This document shows positions 1 to 9,700 of a stretch of 64,000 bases of DNA, piece after piece (position 1 is the first letter of the stretch; every line of letters starts with the position of its first letter). The position numbers and the translations under genes were made by a program. Under the pieces are notes generated by a model, which saw nothing but the letters and a program-made list of their open reading frames with translations, had not been told where the DNA came from and did no database searches. Location of the stretch: NCBI GenBank assembly GCA_018806985.1, contig JADANN010000180.1, forward strand, positions 38,868-102,867. Direction: 5' to 3'. The DNA is from Angiostrongylus vasorum (lineage: Eukaryota; Nematoda; Chromadorea; Rhabditida; Metastrongylidae).

Positions 1-324
1 GCGTGTACGTGAATATACGTGGCTATTAACTTGTAAAAAAGCTTGACATTGATAGAGTCGCGAGCCCATTGAACCTGATCTGCCCTCTACCTGGCTAGTT
101 TTGCACGTCGGATAACAAAAAATATGTTTTGAAAAAAGAAGTCCTTGTGATTTAGGGACACAAAGAAAAAGGGATAGAGAGCGAGTGGAAGGGGGAGGAG
201 CAGGAAAAGGGGAAAAATGACGGAGAGAGAAACAACAAACGAGGTGAAGCAGACTTTTAACGTTCTCTATAAATGAATATGGTGGTTCTGAATTGTTTCC
301 ACTATATTTAGTCTTTACTTATAA
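1..324. other. No gene recognised
   Basis: I see no coding exon or named repeat here. Positions about 150-250 are a purine-rich (GA-rich) low-complexity stretch. Confidence 0.5.
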
Positions 325-555
325 GGACGCATCTAGCACAGTGGTCGGAGGCGCCCTACGATACACATGGGATCGATCCCGTGCTCAAGACTCCCCAAGA
401 CTTCCATCCCTCCAGGGTCGACAAATTTGTAACAGATTTGTCTGGGAGAATTGTAAATGCCAGATATGCATTAGATCACCTCCAACGATGCTTAATGAAG
501 TCGAATACATGGCGTATCCATTAGGGATTGATCAACGCCGAGAGCCCTGTCCTTT
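325..555 (+). mobile_element. SINE-A copy (tRNA-derived SINE)
   Basis: Starts with a tRNA-like head: an A-box-like segment (AGCACAGTGG) and a B-box-like GGATCGATCCC. The SINE-A body follows with the shared central domain, and the copy ends in the ATTGATCAACGCCGAGAG tail. It is moderately diverged from the best copies. A/B boxes are the internal Pol III promoter of tRNA-derived SINEs. Confidence 0.75.
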
Positions 556-1272
556 TCATTTTTTAATATTTGTTCAATTTTTTAAACAACCCACCAACTG
601 AGTACTTCTGGAAAACCTTGGGCAGAAATGAATAGGTCCAGCAACGGAGTTGATAATACTATGCTTTAGTAAAAATAAATAGACTATCAAAAGAACATAA
701 ATAATTAATAGTACATGATTTATAGAAGGGATAGTTTGAAGCCTACTGAAGATGAAATACTGTTGATTTCATGGATTCAAATAACTATTGAAGCGTTGTT
801 TTTCAAATCTATTCGAATGTACACAAAGTGATAGCCGACCGTTTGTCGTTTGAAGTTTCCAAAACACTTGGAAGGATAAGTGAGCAAGCCCACCCTCAGA
901 AAACTTTGATTGGATAGATTCTGACAGATTGAATAACAAATCCGGCCCATAGTAACTTATGGAAGTTGACATCAGCGGATTAAAGGTGGGAGCAAAAGAT
1001 CGCACTTTGCGAGAGAATCAAGACAGGCTCCAATTTCATTGAAAAACAAAGGTCTTTCACACGATTACACCAAACAAGCATGATGCTGCTAGTTGTATAC
1101 TCGTCTAATTTTCACTTTACCTCATTTTCTAGTCGATTTTGAAACTTTTTTTTTGTGAAGAGGTTAAACTACAAATCAGCTACTGAATGCAAAGAGGTAG
1201 GAGAACTTTAAAAAATAGGTAATAAGAGCCGTAAAAAATAACAAATGAGGAATAAAGTACGCAATTACGTAC
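556..1272. other. No recognised feature
   Basis: AT-rich DNA. A 78-codon open stretch on the minus strand (769-1005) lacks clear splice sites or a recognisable family. It could be a neighbouring exon of the 1273-1480 candidate, but nothing proves that. Confidence 0.4.
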
Positions 1273-1480
1273 CACATTGCAGGTATTGATTTGTCGTGAC
1301 GTCGACGTTGCCGCGACTAAGCAAGCGGTGGCGACAAGTGGCCACTGTAGCAGCATGCACGACTGCACGCCTGTCGCGTTGTTGTTGTCCGACGGTGAAG
1401 CGCCGCCCGCTCCGTCATCGATACCGTAACCTTTGTCGGGAAGAATCCTTGTGGAAAACTCACGGAGTGATGGGGAGTCT
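1273..1480 (-). CDS. Putative internal exon of an unknown gene
   Basis: A GC-rich open segment of 208 nt stands out from AT-rich flanks. On the minus strand it is preceded by a T-rich tract ending in TTAAG (acceptor) and followed by GTACGT (donor). The reading frame enters at codon position 3 and leaves in phase 0, giving about 69 residues. These include a Gly/Ser/Asn-rich part (GAGGASPSDNNNATG) and then a hydrophobic run (MLLQWPLVATACLVAA) that could be a membrane or signal-anchor segment. No family is recognised and partner exons were not found. Base composition and splice signals are seen; that it is an exon is inference. Confidence 0.4.
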
Positions 1481-1533
1481 CTTAACATTAAAAAAACAAA
1501 AAAACTAAGGTAACAAAAGGTAGCATTACACAA

Positions 1534-1813
1534 AAGGATACATGAGTAACGTTCTCGGCGTTGATCATTCCTTGAAGGATAAGCCATGCATTCGACTTTA
1601 TCAAGCATCGTTAGAGGTGATTGAATCATTCCCGATGCAATCAATAACTTGCGATGGCCTACCCATTAAGTCAGCGCTTGTTCTTCCGAACAAGTCTGGT
1701 ACCAATTCGCGGACCTGGGAGGGGTGAACGGCTTGGTGATCCTGGGACTGGGGATCGAACCAAGGACCTCGTTTGTTTTGCAGGGTCTCTCTAGTCACTA
1801 CCTCACGAGACCC
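1534..1813 (-). mobile_element. SINE-A copy, variant head
   Basis: The minus-strand head reads like a tRNA, with an A-box-like GTGAGGTAGTGACTAGAG and a perfect B box GGTTCGATCCC. This head differs from other SINE-A copies, but body, central domain and tail belong to SINE-A. It may be a subfamily with a different tRNA ancestor. Confidence 0.7.
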
Positions 1814-2190
1814 AACGCTGTGGCACTCTGTAGTAATTAGGTTTAATTGACTGGTAATAGAGTGGTAAGTGACTTAAGACTAATTTTTTATCTACATGTC
1901 AACTATTCATTATGCCCACGTTGTCAGAAAATGCATGCGAAGCCATGGGTGCGCCGAACATTGGCCCAAATAGCTTGTAGTTTTATTGTCTTATTATTAA
2001 ATTTCGTTGCTAGAAATCGACTTCTTGTTCATCTTTCTTCGATTGTTCATAGCTGCATGGTGGTGATTGAATGACGAAGACAATGTCCAATAGCTCCGAC
2101 ATTATTTAGCATGAAGTCCAGAACTAACTTCAGATTAGATCACAATTGCTAATATTTTTTTACCACCTGGCTGCTGTTAAGTAATAACAT
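1814..2190. other. No recognised feature
   Basis: Nothing supportable is seen on either strand. Confidence 0.5.
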
Positions 2191-2468
2191 AAGGATAAAG
2201 GATAAAGCTCTCGGCGTTGATCAATCCCTGAGGGATCCGCCATGCATTCGACTTCATTGAGTATCGTTTGGAGTTGACTGGATGCATATCTGGGCTTTAC
2301 AATGACTCGCAGTGGCCTGCCGATGTATCGAGTAAGTGTTGCTATCCTCCCAGACAAGTCTGGTACCAATTTGCCTACCCAGAGGGATGGAAGGCCTGGT
2401 GGGCCATTTGCGCGGAGATCGACTCCACGTTTGTGTTGCAGGTCGCCTCCGACCACTACGACACACGT
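2191..2468 (-). mobile_element. SINE-A copy, near full length
   Basis: A full-length minus-strand copy with tRNA-like head, central domain (the CCAGAC/GTCTGG hairpin core) and tail. The 3' end carries more than two AAGGATA-type units, a short tandem tail rather than poly(A). Confidence 0.8.
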
Positions 2469-3354
2469 GTTCTAACCATATTATTTAAAATGTCATAACT
2501 TGCTTCAATCACATTTGCCAACGGCAAGTTTATTTATTCCAGCTGGATAAAATTCTAGAGTTCTAGAGAATCCAAGTTTGTTTTCATCACACGCACTTAC
2601 TTTCGCATATTGACCTTTTGTTCGCTAACAGCTAGAAATGTTCCAGAAAGAAAGCGATAGTCATGACAGTGGCGGTGGCATTGGTTCACTCTTAGTCTGA
2701 CTTTCGAACTAAGTTATACTACTCGTTGTAAACAGTGTCGGTGAAATGCCGATTTTGAAGACTGAGTAACATGTTTGCTCAGGAAGTCACTCTTCTGGAA
2801 TCGAGTACAACTGTAATTGTGCGTAACGTTGGTACAAGTGTCGTAGAACAAAGGACCGACCACCATTCATAAGCTGAACACCTTACCGCATTTCAGTTGC
2901 AGAGTGAAAGTTATCTTTATTCTTCCAGTTCTTTTCGTTCATATGAGCATATCTCTTTTTGCTGGTTTTTTTACTTAGTATAAACAGGCGCCGGCGGTGA
3001 GTATCCCCCTTTTAACGGGTTTGCCGCTCTGAAATCCGAACCGATCCACTGCACCTGGAACACTTTGCACTGTTCATAAAGACGATAAATTGACTATGCA
3101 CCTACCTGCCCGTTGCTGAAGGAGCCATAGAGCTTACCAGTCGGAAGGATATGAAAAGAATCTGGAGAACATCTGGAGAATGTAGTGGATCTCATCGTGA
3201 AATCTAATATATTGTGTAGTGAACGACTTCGCTGAATGTTTTACTGTGACATGGTCATGGTTGTGTTGTTTTTTCAAGCAACGTCGAAACGAAGAATCAT
3301 CTTGGTGAACACATGAAACAGAATCGATAGAAACTATAGTAACTTGTGTTCTTT
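2469..3354. other. No recognised feature
   Basis: Unique-looking DNA. A small GC-rich patch lies near 2985-3060, with a GTGAGT-like donor next to GGCGCCGGCG. It is too short to call an exon. Confidence 0.4.
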
Positions 3355-3540
3355 CTTTGATAAGCTTGCACGAGATTGATACATATTTTTTTACTCGGTT
3401 AATGTTTCAACGCCTTTGCCTTCATCAGAGCCGACGATCCGAGTCGATAGTCCATATAGAACTATCGCGACTGTTCGAGTGTTTAAGGTTGTTCTACAGT
3501 AGAGTGGGATTTTATTGGGTTTCCAGTTGGCTACCCAGTA
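3355..3540 (-). repeat. Penelope-like terminal-repeat fragment
   Basis: Resembles the terminal repeats of the Penelope-like element at 9423-10789 and the fragments near 29170 and 31341. The diagnostic part is an ACTCGG...TTTCAACG...CTTCATCAGAGCC block followed by a CCGAGTCGA stretch. It contains a hammerhead-like core (separate entry). No coding part remains. Confidence 0.55.
3395..3433 (-). ncRNA. Hammerhead-ribozyme-like motif
   Basis: On the minus strand CGGCT is followed by CTGATGA, a stem II region, GAAAC, ATT and AACCG. The flanking CGGCT/AACCG can form stem I with one mismatch. Stem II is poorly paired here, so this copy is probably decayed. Hammerhead motifs are established in Penelope-like elements; activity here is untested. 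Confidence 0.35.
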
Positions 3541-5534
3541 CTCCATTAACTTAGTCAACCAGTTAAGCACGGAAATTTTACATTTCACTTTTATTGCAAG
3601 AACATCTGTGAAAGATCTAGCAAGAACTTTCACAACAAACGTTAATGTCATAGTGTTTTAAATATTTCTTACAAAGTTTTGAATAACACGTTCATTGAGA
3701 TCACGAAAGTGCCTTATTTCGTTATTTTATATGGGACGAGTTCCCGCATTTCTTGAACGAGTTTTCGATTCCTATGGCATCGTATGTTTAGTTAAAGCGC
3801 TAAAAAATGTAAGCCACTGTTCATTAAGGACAAAATGACTACGACTAATCGGTAAATCCCGAAGCAATCGATGAAGTTTTAAAAAGCGCGGAGGGGTAGG
3901 CAAGGATTTAAGTGAATTCCTAACTGTTCTGAAGAAGTACCTTGAAAGATTGTTGCAGCATAAAACACAATTAAATACGGCGCTAAGAAGTTTTAATAGT
4001 AACCGGGAAAAGAATGGGAGTGCAAAATATAATAACATATCGAGACCGGCAGGAAACGGAACTGGTGATGAAAGGATGGAAAGGATTGCCGGCGTGAAGA
4101 GAAATCGAGCTGATTAATGTGTAAATGCATAAGAGCAGACTCACTGCCCTTGAAACAAAGAGGTTGAAGGCATAAATCAATAAGGGACGAAATTTGGAAA
4201 TATAAATAATTTACAAAGAAAGGGGAACAAATCGAATCCTGTGACGAAGAGTGAAAGGGAACAGTCACTTTCCAAAGGCATGAAGGTATCAGAAAAAGTA
4301 AAAGTGAAAATATTAAAAAAACAGTATTCGATCGATGTTTAATCTCGATAGGTACGGTAGGTTTTACATGTCATGCCTTATTTGTAATATCTATAACGAC
4401 CTTCTATCGTATGAGGTCAGATCTCAAATATCTCATCTGACAGATCGTCAAAGATTGATAGTTTGGCCAAAGGTAACCAAAATCTCCTTTAATGATTCTT
4501 AATGATGATTTGTGTGAAAATCGGAGAAAAAAATGGAAAAATCGTGAACAGTTAAAAATAGAGATAAAAGATGGAATTTAGACCCGTCACAGTCAGAAAG
4601 CAATGGAGATTCCAGCTGATTATGTCTCCTTGCAAAGTTGCTCTGTGAGCTTTGTTCGCACAACGACACGAAATCCACCGCAGTTCTCCTTCCTCCACAC
4701 ATTTCTTATCGTTTTTGCTGGTAAAAAAGTATCTATAGGGTAACTTGTACGATTCTTGCTTTTTCGAAGGTGGTTGTACTCAGGCTAGTTTCTTATGTCC
4801 TTTTGGTTAATTGAAAGGCTCGACCTGCTGGAAGTGGAGGGTTACCGCCTCTCATGGAATTCTTAGTTAATTGAATGCAGTCATTTGAAACAAGAATACT
4901 TCGGGAAGATCTATGAAATCCAAAAAGCTAGAGTTTTACCGGAATGCAATAAATGGATCTCCTTAACGGCATAAATATGCAGGTCTTAACGATTTTATTT
5001 CAAGTAACAAAATTGTGTATGAACTGAGATATGTCTAGTATTTTGTCCTGTTCATGACCTTACAAAATTATTGAGACGCGTTTATTTGATGTTGCTATCA
5101 ATCATACGGATAGCTCGCGCCTGGCCACCTATCTCGATCACATTCAAGGTGCACTATTGGCTTTACTGTTTTGGTGCTCAATCGATGAGCTCATAAAATA
5201 TTATCTGACGAATTTTCCCAGCGAAATACCAAATATTGATCGTCATTGATTTTGGATTGTCGCGTACTTGTAATTGTTATCGACGTACCAATAATAGTGA
5301 GCATCACACCCATTCGAACGGCAGTGCATCTATCTAAAGGTCAACTAAGAGTTAGATATGCATGACGTCGCTTGATCGGCTTAGATAAACAGGATAATGG
5401 AGTAACGGATAGGGTATAGTCTTTGAGATTGTATCGCAAATGCAGAAAGTGATGGGAAAAAAAAACTGTTGCCCGCTTACGAGCAGTGATGATTAACACG
5501 ACAATTAAGAATCAATTCTGCAGATGTTATCTAA
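3541..5534. other. No recognised feature (2 kb)
   Basis: AT-rich sequence without a supportable gene. A minus-strand open stretch at 4499-4702 has balanced codon usage, but no convincing acceptor or donor was found, so it is not called. Confidence 0.4.
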
Positions 5535-5795
5535 TCTTCGCGAGGCGAGTAGAGCACATTGGTTAGAGTTGCCTTGCAACACTCAAATGGTCATTGGTTT
5601 AATTCCGCTCGCTGATCGAACAAAATTTTCCAGCACTTCGGGGTTTGGAAAAACAAAACAGAATTCTTTGATTGGATACAACAGTGATATCGGTAGGCCA
5701 CCGCAAAGATAGACCAGGTATGCAATCAATCACCTCTATGCGGCTTGAACTCGAATGCGCGGCGTATCTCCAAGAAATCGATGAACCTCGAACAT
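5535..5795 (+). repeat. SINE-A copy, heavily diverged
   Basis: The head (GCGAGTAGAGCACATTGG, then GGTTTAATTCC) and the 3' part (GGTAGGCCACCGC, ATCACCTCTATG, GAATGCGCGGCGTATC) follow the order of SINE-A. The central domain is decayed. Confidence 0.55.
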
Positions 5796-5911
5796 TTAAC
5801 CTTTCTATTTAAGGTGTCTATATAAAACAGTAGAAGCAGGGGCTGTTATTTCAAGTCAGGTGCAACTGCTACGACCCTTCTGTTCTATAAAAGTTTTTAG
5901 ATTTCAAATTA

Positions 5912-6337
5912 TATTATTTACTGCCTACTCTTTTTAACGGCAAGGTATGTATTGCTAAATATAACTTAATGATGCTGAGATATTCGCAAAACTCCGGACC
6001 ACAGGTGTCTGCGGTGGGGGAATGAACGCGTTATTCTTTCCCGGGGAGTTACGCGTTCACCACCACACCATGCGGGTCCTTCTGTTTCGCCTGTCTCTCA
6101 AAATTGTGATTATAACTGCAGCCTCAGCTTAACTGGGTTCGTTGCCGATTTGGGCCGCCCAGATCAATCCCGCTGACGGGTGATTGCTGATGGCAAAAGA
6201 TCCGGAAAGGACAATACCGCGTTCGTTCCCCACCGCAGACACCTGCGGTCCGGATTTTTACATATGTCTCAGCATCATTAGAGTTATATTTCGCAATACA
6301 TACCCTGCCGCTAAAAAGAGTAGGCAGTAAATAATAA
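5912..6337. mobile_element. FB foldback element, both arms present
   Basis: The left arm begins TATTATTTACTGCCTACTC and the right arm ends with its reverse complement. The arms match as inverted repeats for about 130-150 bases, including the CCGCAG/CTGCGG hairpin. The spacer contains a CTCAGCTTAACTGGGTTCG block and a GATCAATCCCGCTGACGGG block seen in other FB copies. No transposase ORF is present, so it would be non-autonomous. Confidence 0.75.
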
Positions 6338-6790
6338 GTCAAAAATATCTCAGCATCATTAAGAAGTTTTTAGACTTCAGCTGTTACAGATGCTTGGTTA
6401 TATGAATAGTTTAATACAACACCTTTCTTGAGTTAACATTTTATTTTTACTGAATTCTACGCACATCCAGCGGAGGGACTTATCCCACCGTAAGATCTTA
6501 ATAGGATGAGTATGATGTCCCTTACAAATGCGTGGGTTTTGTTCACTACTAGAACACTGCACGAAAACTGAGGAAACACCAACGCTTACTAATATCGTTG
6601 CAATAAAAGAAAAAAAAATAGACAAAAAAGAATGCTTGGGACATCGTAGAATTCAGATAAATGGGTTTAGGCTGGACCACATCTAGAGCTATGCTGTAGT
6701 GAAATACGATAGCTTTTTTTCTAGTATTAGAAAAAAAACTTTAGTGGTGGTCAGATCACTGCACATTTCTAGATGTAGTCTTGTAGAACA
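6338..6790. other. 3' flank of small heat-shock gene
   Basis: Contains a short extra FB scrap (about 6343-6362) and otherwise the presumed 3' UTR/flank of the minus-strand heat-shock gene. No well-placed polyadenylation signal was identified with confidence. Confidence 0.4.
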
Positions 6791-9700
6791 TCAACGCTTT
6801 CGGTCTTTCGGCGGCATGATTGGAATATGTTTCTTGTTAACGGTGGCGCCGTCCTTTGGTGCTTCTATGGTCAGTTTGCCCTTATCATTTAACTCCGTCT
6901 GTATTGCATCTGTATTCACGCCATTCGGAAGAGTCCAAGAACGCACAAATGACCTGAATCCGTAGTTCTGCGCATCGAAATCATCAACATCCACGACAAG
7001 ACTCGGAGAACGACAAAAACAACGAACCTTGCCATATAACTGTTGTCGTTTTTACATTCCTGTTTACCTTCGACCGTCAGCACTTTACCATCCAGATTCA
7101 CTTTTAGTTCTTCTGGCTTAAAATGTGACACATCGATCGAGACGGCGAATTTCTTATCATCATCTACTACCTAAAAACGACTCCACGTAATATATAGATA
7201 AAAAACCCAGCAAAATTAAGTGCATGCAGATCTTAGCGGAGATCATTAAACTGTTTGGACGCTTCTTATATGTGGCGAGAATATCATGTAGCTTTAGCTA
7301 TGGATAAAGACAATAGTAGCATTAATAATAATGATAATGAATATTTTTTTTAAATTCTCGTCTTCAGCTCTACTTTATGGATCCCAGCACTTCTCACATT
7401 CGATTCGTTTCCTTGCATCCACTGCCTACGAGGACCTTCCAACTTTACGTGTGTCTTCGGTTGCTGCTTGAGAATTTTCGTTTCATCTTGAATGTCGTAG
7501 GACGCCGGTCGAGTTGATTCTCCCTGGAGCCCTGGGGATAGTAGGGCTTGAGCGTTCCGAATTGGATTACAGAGTGTGGTGGTTTTTTCCCGGAGAAGTC
7601 TGGTATCAATTTCCCGATTCTGGAGGAATGAGAGGCTTGAAAGGCCCGGAGCGGTAGCGAACTAGCACCACGCTCGTGATGACAGACATCAGTACTACTG
7701 TGCTATTCGCCCAAGTAATGAGAGTAATAGTAGTGATAACAACAACAACATTCTTGACAATATCTGAGCGTTACCACATTTCGTGATTACATCCACACCT
7801 CAGAATTGCTTCATTTCACGTCCAATTCATTAGCGAAAACAAAAGTAGCCAATTAACTACTTGTGATCGTAAGCATTGATTTCAATGCATTAGCCCTCCC
7901 ATTCTTATTTTTTGCCGAACAAAACGCTTTGTGTTGAGTAGATAGCATCATGGGCATATGATGTAGCAGCCATTGAGGGAGAAAATCTAGTTTCTTTACA
8001 TTACAATATAAACGGTTATTGGAACAAGCTTGCTCATCTTCATGAGTACCGTGACGACTCTTCATTGTACAGTGTGCCATAAAGGTTCATAGGGAAAGAG
8101 AGAAAAACATGAGCACCATGTCGACTGCTTGCCTATTGTATTATATAAGTAGTGTAACAACGAGCAGTGCTTCGGATAAGCAGAGTAATGAAATGTGTCT
8201 CCTTAGGTTTGGAAAAGTTAGCATTAAGCTCAATATATAGTGTTGATGAAGGAATAGGCTCGATCCACTACCGTAGCCGTCTAAAATCAGACGCACTCGT
8301 TTATGTGTGAGCAGCTTGTCTTTGAAAGTATTCCAATCCCATTCTTGATATAAACAGAAAACCACAGAGTGCAGAAACATCTCTCTAGCATGGATCACCT
8401 GTCACCAGTGTTACCTATGATCCCACTGATCATCGAGTGATTCGGGAAGGCACCAGTGAATCTTACATTCAGAGAGAATCGCGTACTCGAAAAAGGCAGG
8501 CGCGCAGTCTGGTGTTCATTGTTCTTTTCACTACCTCATCAAAGTTCTTGAGAGGTCATCAAGCAGCTCGCTTTCTTTGGAAGCTGACTAATATATCATG
8601 TTGATTTCCCGATCTAGAGAGGCGCAGCTTAAGCGTTCATTCAGCTGAGCGTGAGTGGGGCATACGACACTAATTCGCTTCTCATATGCATCGTTTTTGT
8701 TGCATTCATCCGAAGACCGCTCGTTCTATAGAATTTGCTAATGCTGGCCATCATTCGTTCTCCTTGCCTGATGCATGGTGTTATAAGAACGATATCACTA
8801 GCAAAGCGAATGTGGTTCAATTGCAGACCATCACTTTTCATTCCCATATTGTTCCATTCCAGTGTTCGCATGACGTTCCCGAAGGTGGCAGTGAATAATT
8901 TTGGCGAGATGGTAGCGCCTTGGCTAACCTCTCTTTTTCACTTCGATGGTAATACTGTTGCAGAATGGTCATATCATATTTCTATTGTGAAATTTTTTTA
9001 TAGTTTACCATGAGGGGGTGCGTGTAGCGCAGTGGTCGGAGGAGCCCTACAGCACACACGTCCTGAATCGATCCCTGTACAAATAGCCAACCAAACCTTC
9101 CGTCTATCTGGGGATGGCAAATTGGTACCAAACATGTCTGGGAGGATAGCAGCACTGGCTCGATACATCGTTTGGTCACCGCGTGTCATTGTAAACCCCC
9201 ATATATGCATTAAATTACCTGCAAACGATGCTTAAGTCGAATGCATGACGCATCCTTCAGGGATTGATCGACGTCGAAAGCTTTATCCTTTATCACTGTG
9301 AATTTTAATATATTAACAGGGATGTTCTGCTCTTCTGGGCTTTCACCAATGCTTCTGTCTCAACTGAGTCAAATGCTTTAAGTCGGTGAAAATGAGGCCG
9401 AACGTCAAAGAGACTTGTTATCCCACGACCGACTTTCTATTAACCTCGGCATTGATCAACTAATTCTTCGTATTCCTGTTGAGCAAACGCAAGGTGTTAT
9501 TTTTATTCTTTATTCACGAACAATTTGACGTTTCGGCGGATTTCGCCTTCCTCAGAGCCCGGAAAGCTCAAGTTGACAGCAATCTCTTTGGTTAAACACC
9601 TCCATAACCAAACAGAGAAGGCGCTAAACTAAGATTTCAATCACATTGAACAGAATCGCTTTTTTGCACACTCACCGCTTTTTGTGAGCCTTCCACTCAG

